The position numbers were made by a program, and so were the translations under genes. Below are positions 1-9,028 of a stretch of DNA of 64,000 nt, one piece after another. The stretch lies in assembly GCF_006542765.1 (NCBI RefSeq), contig NZ_SKCD01000024.1, forward strand, positions 1 to 64,000, in the 5' to 3' direction. Origin of the DNA: Paenibacillus luteus (GTDB taxonomy: Bacteria; Bacillota; Bacilli; Paenibacillales; Paenibacillaceae). Position 1 is the stretch's first letter, and each line of letters starts with the position of its first letter. A model generated the notes under the pieces. That model did no database searches. It was not told the DNA's origin and saw nothing but the letters and a program-made list of their open reading frames with translations.

Positions 1-51
1 GACTGTCTTTTCTTTATACTCATCACTAAACCGCTGCCTGCTCTCACCCAT
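1..51 (-). CDS. IS3-type transposase OrfA, N-terminal fragment
   Basis: Seventeen codons read MGESRQRFSDEYKEKTV on the bottom strand, cut by the window edge. The (K/R)RxFSxE(Y/F)K-x2-(T/A)V pattern is the usual beginning of the helix-turn-helix OrfA of IS3-family transposases. An SD (AGAGGAAGAGG) lies about 8-17 nt upstream of the ATG. OrfA binds the element's ends and is normally joined to the DDE OrfB by a programmed frameshift. The assignment rests on a short match, so the family is likely and the subgroup unknown. Confidence 0.55.
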   Translation of the reverse strand, partial: MGESRQRFSDEYKEKTV

Positions 52-120
52 ACTAGACACCTCTTCCTCTTTGTTGTTTATTATCTGCATTCTCTTATGA
101 GGTGTCCACTTTTTATTCTA
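1..120 (-). mobile_element. End of an IS3-family-like insertion sequence (partial)
   Basis: The bottom strand contains the start of a transposase-like reading frame (1-51) preceded by an SD and about 65 bp of untranslated DNA that ends near AAAAAGTGGACACCTC (about 100-117). This layout, a short leader then an OrfA start, is that of an IS3-family element entering from the left edge. The outer boundary is not certain: I place it near 120, where the AGATCT repeat DNA begins. No opposite end or target duplication is visible, because the rest of the element is outside the window. Confidence 0.5.
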
Positions 121-127
121 GCTGCAA

Positions 128-330
128 AATTAGATCTATTTCTCTAAAACCCAGCCATATCCGGTTCATTTGGAGCCGCTAAGCTAGATTAGATCTATTT
201 TTTAGACCTATTTCAGCTATTTCGGCCTGTTACGCCAAGTTAGATCTAAAAATTAGATCTATTTCTCCAAAACCAGGTCATAGTCGGTCCATTTGGAGCC
301 GCTGGACTATGGACTATCATAGACCGACTG
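128..330. repeat. Two degenerate copies of a 123-bp AGATCT repeat
   Basis: The block beginning AATTAGATCTATTTCT at 128 recurs at 251 (123 bp later), each followed about 40 bp on by CATTTGGAGCCGCT. Between them are further TTAGATCT and TTAGACCT words. A related array with the same period lies at 53968-54390. The words are palindromic and non-coding; no gene is seen here. Confidence 0.7.
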
Positions 331-739
331 TCCGTCCGTATGGAATCCTTCGTTCAAATTTCCATTGAGTCTAAACTCATTAGTTGATCTTATATAGGCT
401 TCACTAGAATTCCTCATTAAAGTTGGATTGCCATCTCACTGCATGGGTTTGGTTGCGGATGAAGCCATTCTTTCAGTAGTCTTTCATGGTCATTTGTTAA
501 AATTTAGAATAAGGCAATTTAACCAAATCCTTGGGAAGAAAGTGTAAAATACATGGCTATTCTCAATGAAAAGCTAACGGAACAGTCACGGCAATGATAA
601 ATGAGATATTCATACAATCTTGTACTCTATCCTTTCCTATTCGTATACTAGAGGTAAAGTGTTTCGGGCCTATTCGTTATTGTGAAAAGAAGGACAAAAG
701 GTTATATTGCAATTTAACGCGAGAGGGGGGAACGAAGCG
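331..739. other. Intergenic region with no recognisable gene
   Basis: No frame of convincing length or composition is present. The only feature I can support is the ribosome binding site GAGAGGGGGG at 721-730, which serves the response regulator start at 740. The promoter of that gene should lie here but I could not single one out. Confidence 0.5.
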
Positions 740-1855
740 GTGAAAGTTATGATTGTTGATGATGAACCTGCTATGCTGCTTGCTATGAAGCGCCTGCTCT
801 CCAAAATGGAAGGAGTAGAGCTGGTCGGAAGCTTTCAAAGCGCTAAAGAGGCGCTGTACTTTGTTCAGCAGGAGAAGGTAGAGCTGGCTTTTCTGGATAT
901 TAAAATTGCTGAAGATAATGGATTAGAGCTGGCCCGCAGCCTGCGTTTAATTAATCGTACCTTGGATATCGTCTTTACAACTTCTCACTCTGAGTTTGCC
1001 ATTCAAGCCTTCGATGTTTATCCTCTCGATTATATGGTCAAGCCGATTTCAAGGTTGCGATTGGCTCAGACCATTGCGCAGGCGGTAAGTAGACATAGCG
1101 TTCCCTTAGATCATGCGGATGAGAGCAATTCCAATCGGCTCATGGTGCGGGGGTTGGGGTGCTTCGAGGTCAGCGACAATCAAGGGAATACGGTGAAGTG
1201 GATGTCCAAAAAAAGCATGGAGCTATTTGCCTATTTACTTGTTAATCAAGGCAGGGGCACCACCAAAACCCGCATCTTGGAGGATATTTTCTTGGAGATG
1301 CCTCTTAAGAATGCCGAGACTTATCTTCATACGGCGATTTATCAGATCAGAAAAGTGCTCTCTCCGAACGGGTTGAAAGAAATGGTCATTTCGGTGCAAG
1401 ACCAGTACCGTTTAAATGTCGATCTTGCAGATGTTGATTTTATTCAATTCGAGCAAGGCGTTAAGGCAATAACGGAAATAAACCCGACAAATGCAGCGGC
1501 GGCTATCGTGTTGGAAGAACAATATACCGGTGAACTGTTTGAGGATAAATCTTTCGATTGGGTAGCCATTGAACGTGAGAGGCTCGCCATTATGTATGAT
1601 TCCTTAGCCAAGCGTCTTGCGAGCTGGCTTGCAGCAGAGAAGCGCTATAGAGAAGCCGCACAAATAGCGAGAAGAATGGTCTCACGGAACGAATTTGAAG
1701 AAGATTCCAATATTCTGCTGCTAAGAATACTCGGAGCTATGGGGGATCGGCAGTCATTTTGCAGCTGCTATGAGCACTATACGCAATTGCTGCAGCAAGA
1801 GCTTGGCATACAGCCTTCCGATGAAATTCGCGAGATTTACGAACAATATCAATGA
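740..1855 (+). CDS. Response regulator with receiver, winged-helix and BTAD domains (copy 1)
   Basis: The 371-residue protein starts with a CheY-like receiver: acidic pair D7/D8 in MIVDDE, phospho-acceptor D53 in FLDIK, T80/T81 and K101 in MVKP. A winged-helix DNA-binding region follows (about 130-225), then a bacterial transcriptional activator (BTAD/TPR-like) domain to the C-terminus. This order is that of a SARP-like activator put under two-component control. I chose GTG 740 over upstream TTG 707 because GAGAGGGGGG sits 9 nt before it and the paralogue at 42434 starts identically. The gene converges on the kinase at 1938-3668, probably its partner. Its targets are not shown directly; see the TGTCAT promoters further right. 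Confidence 0.85.
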   Translation: MKVMIVDDEPAMLLAMKRLLSKMEGVELVGSFQSAKEALYFVQQEKVELAFLDIKIAEDNGLELARSLRLINRTLDIVFTTSHSEFAIQAFDVYPLDYMVKPISRLRLAQTIAQAVSRHSVPLDHADESNSNRLMVRGLGCFEVSDNQGNTVKWMSKKSMELFAYLLVNQGRGTTKTRILEDIFLEMPLKNAETYLHTAIYQIRKVLSPNGLKEMVISVQDQYRLNVDLADVDFIQFEQGVKAITEINPTNAAAAIVLEEQYTGELFEDKSFDWVAIERERLAIMYDSLAKRLASWLAAEKRYREAAQIARRMVSRNEFEEDSNILLLRILGAMGDRQSFCSCYEHYTQLLQQELGIQPSDEIREIYEQYQ

Positions 1856-1937
1856 TGATTTCCAAAAGCCGCGCCGATATCTACAAGTAATGGATGAGAG
1901 AATGATAAGGGGATTAAAGCAGGGATTTTTGATTTTA

Positions 1938-3668
1938 TTACTCCATATCCCCTTTAAGAGTAAATCGAAACGAGCTTCCTTCTCCCGCCTTGCTCTCCAC
2001 GGATAAGCTCCCGCCGCTGCGCTGTATAAACTGTTGGCTTACACGCAGCCCAAGTCCAGCCCCTTTCTCTCCGAACGTGCCGACTAACGAGCCCAGCTCT
2101 TTCTCGGCAAACAACTGATCGATCTGCTCCGCTTCCATCCCCACGCCGTTATCACAGACCGAAACACTCACCATATCCCCTGATCGTACAGAGGAGACTT
2201 CAACTAAACCGCCTAACCCCGTAAACTTAATCGCATTGGACAACAAATTCCGCAAAATTAATCCAAGTGCCTCTCGGTCTGTATAGACAAGCATGCCAGG
2301 TGCAACATGATTGTTCACAATGATTTGTTTGGCTTCGCTTGTTATATGAAGGGCATAGCAGCACTCCTCCACAACCTCATATAATTCCAGAAGCTGCGGA
2401 CGAAGGGACATATCTTCTTTCTGGCTGCGAAACCATTCTAACAAGTTAGATGTCATACCGAGTGTACTGCGGATCTGGTCTCCCAGCAGCTCAATAATTT
2501 CCCGGTGGTCCGGGTTGAAGCTTTCTCGATCTTCTTCGAGTAACTCAATCAATTGAAATTGCAGTGCCAGCGGACTGCGAATATCATGCGATACGATGGT
2601 CATAAGCTGGTCCTTTAGTTGGTTGAGCTCTGCGATTTGCTCCAAATGCCTTTGCTTCTCCGTAATGTCAAAAATGAGCGAAATACTGCCTTGCCCTTGC
2701 TTGCGCAGCACTTGCAGCGGATAAACGTTGACACTATAAATTCTCCGTTCACCATCCAGCAGGACATCTATTTCTACGCTGCCTTGCTGCATAGACCTGC
2801 ATAACCTATACCAATCGGGCCAACTCGCGAGCAGCTGATCAATATTTCGATCAGATACCGATGAATGTCCCATCTTGCTGAACCATAAATAAGCCTGTAG
2901 ATTGCTATCGATAACCTTCCCTGAAGAGTTGGCAATCAAAATACTTTCCTGAAGCGTATCCAGTACAATATTTCGGGCAAACGGAACGATCGAAAAGAAC
3001 TTGTATCTTAAAACAATCAAAAGCATAAGCGTACCTGTAAACCCGCAATAAACCGTCAATGGGAGCAACCAGGGAGACCAAGCGGGGTTTGCGAATTTGA
3101 CAATCTCCAGCACAAACGAAAATGAGGCCAGAAATATAACCCAAAGCCCCGGTTTTCGCAGGTCGCTTCGAATATTGCGTATATATTGAAACAACAAGTA
3201 CAAGCTTGCTGCAATTATGATAAAGCAGATCATGGTAAATGTAATGGAGTAGCTAGTTTTCGTCGTTACTAAATGACCGTCATAGAGCTCGATCGAGAGG
3301 TAGATCATATGAAAATAGGGATCCAACCACATTTGCAGCGACCAAAGAGCAAACGCAGCCAGAATTGATATTTTCCATGGCATTTTTAATCGCTTGTGAG
3401 GACCAATTAATTCAAGGACAAATAAAAAGAAGAGAGGAACCATTAGATTAAGGGCGGTCTGATGGATATTTCGGAAAAAAAGCTTTTCTATTAGTAGATA
3501 GCTGCTTTTTTCCAGAAGGACACCGCTTGCGTAAATGATTCGACATATAATTACACCAAGTAGATAGACGACTCCGCGTTCTCTCCGAAAGCTATAAACA
3601 GAGATGAAAATAAAGCAGATCAACATGACTGAAGCCGTCATAAAGAGGAGTTCTATTGTGGCACTCAT
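1938..3668 (-). CDS. Membrane sensor histidine kinase with N-terminal 7TM region (copy 1)
   Basis: The protein (576 aa) begins with about seven hydrophobic segments (roughly residues 1-220) of the histidine-kinase 7TM sensor type. A PAS-like segment follows, then a HisKA domain with the phosphorylated histidine H361 in VSHDIRSPLA, and an ATPase domain with N-box NLLSNAIKF and G-boxes DNGVGM and GAGLGL. The ATG at 3668 was chosen because TAAGGA lies 8 nt upstream and because its length matches the paralogue at 40632; a longer frame reaches 3743. It faces the regulator at 740-1855 tail to tail with 82 bp between them, which is unusual, since its paralogue is co-directional with its regulator. 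The ligand sensed is unknown. Confidence 0.85.
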   Translation of the reverse strand: MSATIELLFMTASVMLICFIFISVYSFRRERGVVYLLGVIICRIIYASGVLLEKSSYLLIEKLFFRNIHQTALNLMVPLFFLFVLELIGPHKRLKMPWKISILAAFALWSLQMWLDPYFHMIYLSIELYDGHLVTTKTSYSITFTMICFIIIAASLYLLFQYIRNIRSDLRKPGLWVIFLASFSFVLEIVKFANPAWSPWLLPLTVYCGFTGTLMLLIVLRYKFFSIVPFARNIVLDTLQESILIANSSGKVIDSNLQAYLWFSKMGHSSVSDRNIDQLLASWPDWYRLCRSMQQGSVEIDVLLDGERRIYSVNVYPLQVLRKQGQGSISLIFDITEKQRHLEQIAELNQLKDQLMTIVSHDIRSPLALQFQLIELLEEDRESFNPDHREIIELLGDQIRSTLGMTSNLLEWFRSQKEDMSLRPQLLELYEVVEECCYALHITSEAKQIIVNNHVAPGMLVYTDREALGLILRNLLSNAIKFTGLGGLVEVSSVRSGDMVSVSVCDNGVGMEAEQIDQLFAEKELGSLVGTFGEKGAGLGLRVSQQFIQRSGGSLSVESKAGEGSSFRFTLKGDME

Positions 3669-3890
3669 GAAGGAGATCCTTAGTTTTTGACTTAAAAACA
3701 GGGTAACTTCCATTATATAGGCAGCTTGAATACAAGGCAACAATGGTTTCCTTTCTTACCCGACCGTCAGTGATGAAGGCAACAACCGGATGGTTATTTT
3801 ATTGTATATATCCGAATGCTAAAAAAAAATTAGCGGCAATGAAAAATATGAGGGCTCTCAGTTGTATTAAAAGTGAAAGGGGGTGCTGAG

Positions 3891-4388
3891 GTGTACAATT
3901 CATATGAGCTCAATGAATCTGTACGGCGGGCCTTGGATCTATATTCACAAAGCATGATCAAAATTGCTTTTGCGTACTTGAAAAATATAGCTGACGCAGA
4001 AGAAGTGGCACAGGAAGTATTTCTTACTTACCTTCAGAAGCACCCTGTATTTGAAAATAGTGAACATGAAAAAGCGTGGTTGATTCGAACAACCATTAAT
4101 AAAAGTAAAAACATGCTGAAGACCGGGTGGTTCAAAAGCAGGAACCCTGTTCCAGAAGATCTAAGCTATCTGCCGAAGGAAGAAAATGATGTTTTACAGG
4201 CTGTATTGGCCTTGGACAAGAAATATCGAATTCCGATTCATCTGCACTATTATGAGGGCTATTCGATTCAGGAGATTGCAGTTATTTTGCAGTCTAAGCC
4301 CGCAACGGTAGGGACATGGCTTGCACGAGGACGTCTTATCTTAAAAGAGAAGATTGGAGGCCTAGAGGATGAAGAAATCTGTTTATAA
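3891..4388 (+). CDS. ECF-type RNA polymerase sigma factor
   Basis: This 165-residue protein has region 2 (about 15-75, with AYLKNIADAEEVAQEVF and the tryptophan-containing AWLIRTTINKSKN) and region 4 (about 110-160, helix-turn-helix YSIQEIAVILQSKPATVGTW). It would direct RNA polymerase to a small regulon. GTG 3891 is preferred over GTG 3873: AAAGGGGG at 3876-3883 gives 7-nt spacing and removes a non-homologous extension. Its last 20 nt overlap the start of the next gene, as is common for sigma/anti-sigma pairs. Confidence 0.85.
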   Translation: MYNSYELNESVRRALDLYSQSMIKIAFAYLKNIADAEEVAQEVFLTYLQKHPVFENSEHEKAWLIRTTINKSKNMLKTGWFKSRNPVPEDLSYLPKEENDVLQAVLALDKKYRIPIHLHYYEGYSIQEIAVILQSKPATVGTWLARGRLILKEKIGGLEDEEICL

Positions 4389-5214
4389 ATCCGCGATGTC
4401 TCGTGTGAAAACAAGTGAGAATTTTAAAGAAGCAACCTATCAGAAAGTGATTTCAGAAATGGAAAAAACATCACAAACCAATCAGATCAATCAAAAGGAG
4501 AGTTTAAAAATGGAAAAAGCGAAAAGAAAAACGTTAACAGGTTGGACTGTCGGCATAGCAGCATGCGCGGTATTATCGGTGAGCCTCTTTGCAATGAATC
4601 AACAAGCCCCCACGATTAATAACCCTAATCCTTCGGAGGTTGCAACGAAGCCTCCAACATTGGGCAAAGTGGCAGTCAATATTGACGGCGTTATTTCCGA
4701 GGTCAGCGAGGATGGAAAAAGCTTTAAGATTGGAGACCTATGGGTAGAGGTAACCGATAAAACGGAGCTGGGCAGTAAGGAGCCTACAGCAGTGAAACCA
4801 TCGGAAGAGCTGCTGGGCAAAGAATTTAAAGTGGGCAACATCGTATCGGGCTTCACCTCCCAGGATGTCAGCACAGGCAAGGTGACAGCAGATGTCATCT
4901 ACAACAATATTGCTCCGCAGAAGGACGATACAGCGAACCCGCCTACTACAGGCAAAGCAGTAGTTAATATTGAAGGCCAAATTACGGAAGTAAGCGAAGA
5001 TGGGCAAAGCTTCAAGGTTGGCGACTTGTGGGTAACCGTAACGCCTGAAACGGGCCTCGGCATCCAAGGCCCGACGGCTGCTGAGCCATCGGAAGAGCTG
5101 CTAGGCAAAGAATTTAAAGTGGGCAATATCGTGTCCGGCTTCACATCGGAGGATGTAAGCACAGGAAAAGTGAATGCAACGCGGATTTACAATAATATTG
5201 CACCGCAAAAATAA
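4369..5214 (+). CDS. Membrane anti-sigma-like protein with duplicated exterior domain
   Basis: A 281-residue protein: a charged cytoplasmic N-terminus (1-55), one membrane segment (about 57-76, GWTVGIAACAVLSVSLFAM), then two tandem copies of an approximately 86-residue domain (about 99-186 and 194-281), each ending in IYNNIAPQK. The copies share motifs such as EELLGKEFKVGNIVSGFTS. Its position, overlapping the sigma gene by 20 nt, and its single-pass topology suggest that it holds the sigma factor at the membrane and senses something outside. I do not recognise a named anti-sigma zinc-finger or RsgI motif in the N-terminus, so the function is inferred from context. Confidence 0.65.
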   Translation: MKKSVYKSAMSRVKTSENFKEATYQKVISEMEKTSQTNQINQKESLKMEKAKRKTLTGWTVGIAACAVLSVSLFAMNQQAPTINNPNPSEVATKPPTLGKVAVNIDGVISEVSEDGKSFKIGDLWVEVTDKTELGSKEPTAVKPSEELLGKEFKVGNIVSGFTSQDVSTGKVTADVIYNNIAPQKDDTANPPTTGKAVVNIEGQITEVSEDGQSFKVGDLWVTVTPETGLGIQGPTAAEPSEELLGKEFKVGNIVSGFTSEDVSTGKVNATRIYNNIAPQK

Positions 5215-5263
5215 GCTAAAGAGCATAAAGCCGCCAGCATTTTAAGAAGCATACAAAAACAAG

Positions 5264-5314
5264 AAACTGCAAAGATCGTACTGCCGCATGCAGCAGCGAT
5301 CTTTGCAGTTTTTT
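5264..5314 (+). terminator. Rho-independent terminator after the sigma/anti-sigma pair
   Basis: A perfect 15-bp stem (AAACTGCAAAGATCG with CGATCTTTGCAGTTT) encloses an 18-nt loop that is itself partly self-complementary, and runs into a T tract. Confidence 0.9.
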
Positions 5315-5484
5315 TGTTTTAGACTTGAGATAACTAGCCAAAAATAATTAATCGTGGTATTGATTATTATTCTGGATATAATAGCACTACAAGATAAGAA
5401 ATAGTTGAATAGGACTACGGAAACAAATAAATAAACAATATTCATTACATGAATAATTGTTAAGCCGCAGAGGAGGGTTTATAG

Positions 5485-7305
5485 ATGATACGGATAAAAC
5501 GCCGGCTGAACTTGATTACGCTTATTTTATTGCTTATGTGTATTATTATTGTTCCGGTTCTTATCCAAGGTTATATGCTAGGCAAAGGAGCGGTTAAGCA
5601 AGTGGAGACGCTTTACGATAAATCGGTTTCGAGCAACATGGAGTCGCTCTCCATTAGCTTGGACTTTTATGTGAACCATATCGAGGATTATATTCGCACC
5701 TTGTCGCAGGATCAGGAATTGCAGAGGCTGTTAACTAAAAATGATAACGCTTCCATAAATGAACAAGCGGTCAGAGACCGGCTGAAGTCGTTCACTGCTG
5801 CGTATCGGTTAAGAGTGCCCTTATACGTACAAATTATTAATGATCAAGGAGATGTATTCAGCAATAGCGTTTTGCATGATACCGAGGTTGAACGATTAAA
5901 GCAAGTCGTGCAGCAGTTTAATTGGCCCTCCGAGAGGATACCTTATGATAATAACGTCATGTATCGCAATGTGGGCCCTAATTTTCACGATCTCTCGGAG
6001 GGGCAGAACGCATTTTATTTCACCAAAAATATTGTACATGGCAATTCGGCGCTAGGCCTCTTAAACGTTGAGGTCAACGAGAGCCTATTCCAGCGGTTGC
6101 TGCGCAAAATTCAGCTGAACAGCTCAACCCTTGCATTCATAAGTCAGGAAGACGGCGAATTGCTCATTTCTAGTGAAGATGATGACGACCACCTGCAGGA
6201 GTTGTCCAGACAGGCGATATCAAAAGCGAAGGTGGACGGTGGGGGATATGAAAGCTTTCTGATTCAGTGGAATGGGCAAAGCTACTTCTGCTCCATCCAA
6301 AACATCCCCTTTTTAAGATGGTATTTAATTGCTTTAACGCCCGAAGACCTTTTGGCCAGTCCTACTAAGCAATTGTGGAGCCATACGCTCACGGTAACCG
6401 TGTCTTCCATTCTTTTAATCTCATTTATTCTGTATATATTCACAAAAAAAGCGATGATACCTGTGCTGAATTTATCGAGAATGGTGCGAAAAATCCGCTT
6501 TAATGATGCTGGGCAGGGGCAGGATGTCATTGGAAATTTCCAGTACAAAGGATTGGAAGAAATCGAAATTTTGTTCTCGGGCATTCAGCAAATGCTAAGC
6601 CGGATTAATGAACAGATTGAGCGAATTAAAACGGATGAACGGGAAAAGTCGAGCTTGGAGCTGAATCTCTTGCTGTCCCAGATCAAGCCTCATTTCCTGC
6701 ATAATTCGATTAACTCGATCCGTTGGATGGCGGAAATGAAGGGCGAGAAGATGATTGCCCAGACTCTTGTTAATTTAAGCAGCATGCTGAACTATACGCT
6801 TAGTAAATCACGAACCGTATGGAGCACGGTCGGCGAGGAAATGGATTATGTCAGAAGCTATATTGCGTTTCAGGAAAAACGGATGTTCATCAAAATTGAA
6901 ACGATATGGGATGTGCCGCATGAGGTGCGAGGAGCAAGAATTCTGAAGCTGACGCTGCAGCCGATTGTTGAGAATGCGATCATGCACGGTTTCACTAATC
7001 TCGATGGGAGTACACCGGAGCTGACACTAGCCTGTGTATTAGAAGGCGGTCAGGTACGGGTGGAGGTTAAAGATAACGGAGTCGGAATTGAAGAAAGCTC
7101 CATTGCCGGTATGCTGATCACGGATTCAAATGAGAACGAGGATGAGGAAAGAACCTCGGGGATCGGGCTCAAAAATGTACATCGTCGCTTGCAGCTGGAG
7201 TATGGTGAGCGGTATGGCATCGAAATTCGAAGTGTAGTGGGTAAAGGGACGAATGTCACGCTTACCTTCCCATATATCGATCATAATGGAGGGGATTCGA
7301 AATGA
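5485..7305 (+). CDS. YesM-type sensor histidine kinase
   Basis: 606 residues: an N-terminal membrane segment (about 10-30), a large extracellular Cache-like sensor (about 35-285), a second membrane segment (about 295-318), a HAMP-like linker, a His_kinase domain with phospho-histidine H403 in QIKPHFLHNSI, and an ATPase domain (QPIVENAIMHGF, DNGVGI, GIGLKN). This is the LytS/YesM class that pairs with AraC-type regulators and usually controls sugar ABC transporters. GAGGAGGG at 5471-5478 precedes the ATG. The stop overlaps the start of the next gene by 4 nt (ATGA), so translation of sensor and regulator is coupled. The downstream transport and catabolic genes are the likely targets. Confidence 0.9.
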   Translation: MIRIKRRLNLITLILLLMCIIIVPVLIQGYMLGKGAVKQVETLYDKSVSSNMESLSISLDFYVNHIEDYIRTLSQDQELQRLLTKNDNASINEQAVRDRLKSFTAAYRLRVPLYVQIINDQGDVFSNSVLHDTEVERLKQVVQQFNWPSERIPYDNNVMYRNVGPNFHDLSEGQNAFYFTKNIVHGNSALGLLNVEVNESLFQRLLRKIQLNSSTLAFISQEDGELLISSEDDDDHLQELSRQAISKAKVDGGGYESFLIQWNGQSYFCSIQNIPFLRWYLIALTPEDLLASPTKQLWSHTLTVTVSSILLISFILYIFTKKAMIPVLNLSRMVRKIRFNDAGQGQDVIGNFQYKGLEEIEILFSGIQQMLSRINEQIERIKTDEREKSSLELNLLLSQIKPHFLHNSINSIRWMAEMKGEKMIAQTLVNLSSMLNYTLSKSRTVWSTVGEEMDYVRSYIAFQEKRMFIKIETIWDVPHEVRGARILKLTLQPIVENAIMHGFTNLDGSTPELTLACVLEGGQVRVEVKDNGVGIEESSIAGMLITDSNENEDEERTSGIGLKNVHRRLQLEYGERYGIEIRSVVGKGTNVTLTFPYIDHNGGDSK

Positions 7306-8876
7306 AAGTGATGATTATTGAAGACGATATGTTAGTTAGAATGGGGATCAAATCATTAATACCTTGGTCTGAAATGGGGCTGGAGGTCGTCTGCGAAGCC
7401 AGAGACGGAGTTGAAGCCGTTGAGTTGTACGAGAGATTTCTGCCGGACATCGCACTTGTAGATATTTTGCTTCCTAGAATGAATGGGCTTGATTTTATAG
7501 AAAAAGTGAAACCCTTGAATCCAGAGGGGGAGTTTATTATATTGACCTGCAATCAGGATTTCGAAACGGTTCGCAAATCGCTGCGCCTTGGCGTTCATGA
7601 TTTCATTGTAAAATCAACGATGGAAATTGAAGAGCTTCAGCTCATTTTGAAGCAGCTGACAGCCAAGATGAAAGCCAAGCTGCTGGAGCATCATTTTCAG
7701 GAAGAAGGGACGCCGGAAGCAGGTTCAAGATTCGTTCGTAAAGCAAGCTTATTAAGAGATTGGCTGCACGGCTTATATAACGGTGAGGAGACAGAAGCGT
7801 TTGCCGAGAAGCTGGGAGAGTATAAATATTTTCTGCAGAAGGGAGAATATGAGGCATGGGTCGTGGCGTTAGACCCTTCTCAGGAGGATTCCGCGCTAAC
7901 TTCCCAAGAAATCGTTAAAATAGGCCATTCGATTGACCATATGGCGGTTGAGCTTTACCGCGGCAGGCTAATTGGGTTTGTGGAAAATATGAAAGATAAC
8001 CGCTGGCATGTATTGCTAAGCAGCACGAACAGCTCGGATATCGATCCGAAGCTATTGATCGACTCGGTTTCGCAATATCTTGGCCATTCGCTATCCATTG
8101 CTGTGAGCAAAAGGTTTACAGACTGGCGGGAATGGACCGTGTATGATCGTTCAGCTAGCGAACTGCTAAGCCTCAAATATTTTCGGGAAAATGATCACCT
8201 GTTTCAGGGCGAGCTGCCTGCAGCAACGCTTTCCGATGCTGTGTTTATATGGAAAAAGGCGATGATGAACAAGCTGTCGAGCTTTCAATTCGAGCAGGCA
8301 GGCGATTTGTTGGCAGATCTCAAGCAGGTTGTTGGCCCGCCCTATCCCAAACCAATCCTGCTGCACAATGTACTGGAGGATATTTTATTTCAGCTGAAGC
8401 AAATCTGCGAAATGTCGGGACGACGCCCACAGGAGTCCTATTTCCAAAGATCGGAGTTACTGGACTGCGTTTCATTAACCCAGGCTGTACATTTGCTATA
8501 CAACGCCATTCATGTGCTGCAAGAGCCGGCTTTCAAAGAAAAGAACGGCCATGAAAGAAAGAAGTTTGTTGAAGCCACCGAGAGGTTTATTCAGGAGCAT
8601 CGCTTTGATGAAATTAGCTTGAATGCCATCGCGATGCATCTGAGAGTAAGCCCCGTATATCTCAGCAGGATTTACAAGGAGGAGAAAGGCATTTCTTTCA
8701 GCACCGCCGTATTGACTGCCAAGGTGGAGCAAGCCGAAACGATGATCCGCAGCGGGATGACCTTAACGGAGGTCTCAGATAAGCTGGGCTATTTAAACCT
8801 GAGCTCATTTACCCGCATGTTTAAGAAAATTAAGGGGATTGCTCCTTCACACTATGCTGAAACAGAAAAGAATTAA
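7302..8876 (+). CDS. YesN-type AraC-family response regulator
   Basis: 524 residues. The receiver domain (1-120) has D8/D9 in MIIEDD, phospho-acceptor D54 in ALVDI and K104 in FIVKS. A long middle region without a known motif follows, and the last 100 residues form an AraC helix-turn-helix pair (FDEISLNAIAMHLRVSPVYL, then SDKLGYLNLSSFTRMFKKI). It is the cognate regulator of the kinase at 5485, and probably activates the binding-protein promoter in 8877-9028 when the inducing saccharide is present. Confidence 0.92.
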   Translation: MKVMIIEDDMLVRMGIKSLIPWSEMGLEVVCEARDGVEAVELYERFLPDIALVDILLPRMNGLDFIEKVKPLNPEGEFIILTCNQDFETVRKSLRLGVHDFIVKSTMEIEELQLILKQLTAKMKAKLLEHHFQEEGTPEAGSRFVRKASLLRDWLHGLYNGEETEAFAEKLGEYKYFLQKGEYEAWVVALDPSQEDSALTSQEIVKIGHSIDHMAVELYRGRLIGFVENMKDNRWHVLLSSTNSSDIDPKLLIDSVSQYLGHSLSIAVSKRFTDWREWTVYDRSASELLSLKYFRENDHLFQGELPAATLSDAVFIWKKAMMNKLSSFQFEQAGDLLADLKQVVGPPYPKPILLHNVLEDILFQLKQICEMSGRRPQESYFQRSELLDCVSLTQAVHLLYNAIHVLQEPAFKEKNGHERKKFVEATERFIQEHRFDEISLNAIAMHLRVSPVYLSRIYKEEKGISFSTAVLTAKVEQAETMIRSGMTLTEVSDKLGYLNLSSFTRMFKKIKGIAPSHYAETEKN

Positions 8877-9028
8877 AAAATGTTAACAGCGGCATGAAAA
8901 ATGATAAATGGCATCCTCTTCGGATATAAAGTGATAAATCAAATGGTTGGCTTAGGAGATTCATCTGCTTATGGAAAGCTTCTATACTTGGAAGCAAGAC
9001 ATCAACTAACGAAAGAAGGAAGGTTTCC

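Noticed and set aside
331-700. Possible second transposase fragment on the bottom strand
   Set aside because: Short stretches could be read as an OrfB end, but the frames carry early stops and no conserved DDE motif was found.
707-739. TTG 707 as start of the first response regulator
   Set aside because: No SD at the right distance and 11 extra residues before the receiver; GTG 740 has a strong SD and matches the paralogue.
5215-5484. Bottom-strand 67-codon frame between anti-sigma gene and YesM-type kinase
   Set aside because: It overlaps the terminator and is low-complexity and hydrophobic without an SD.
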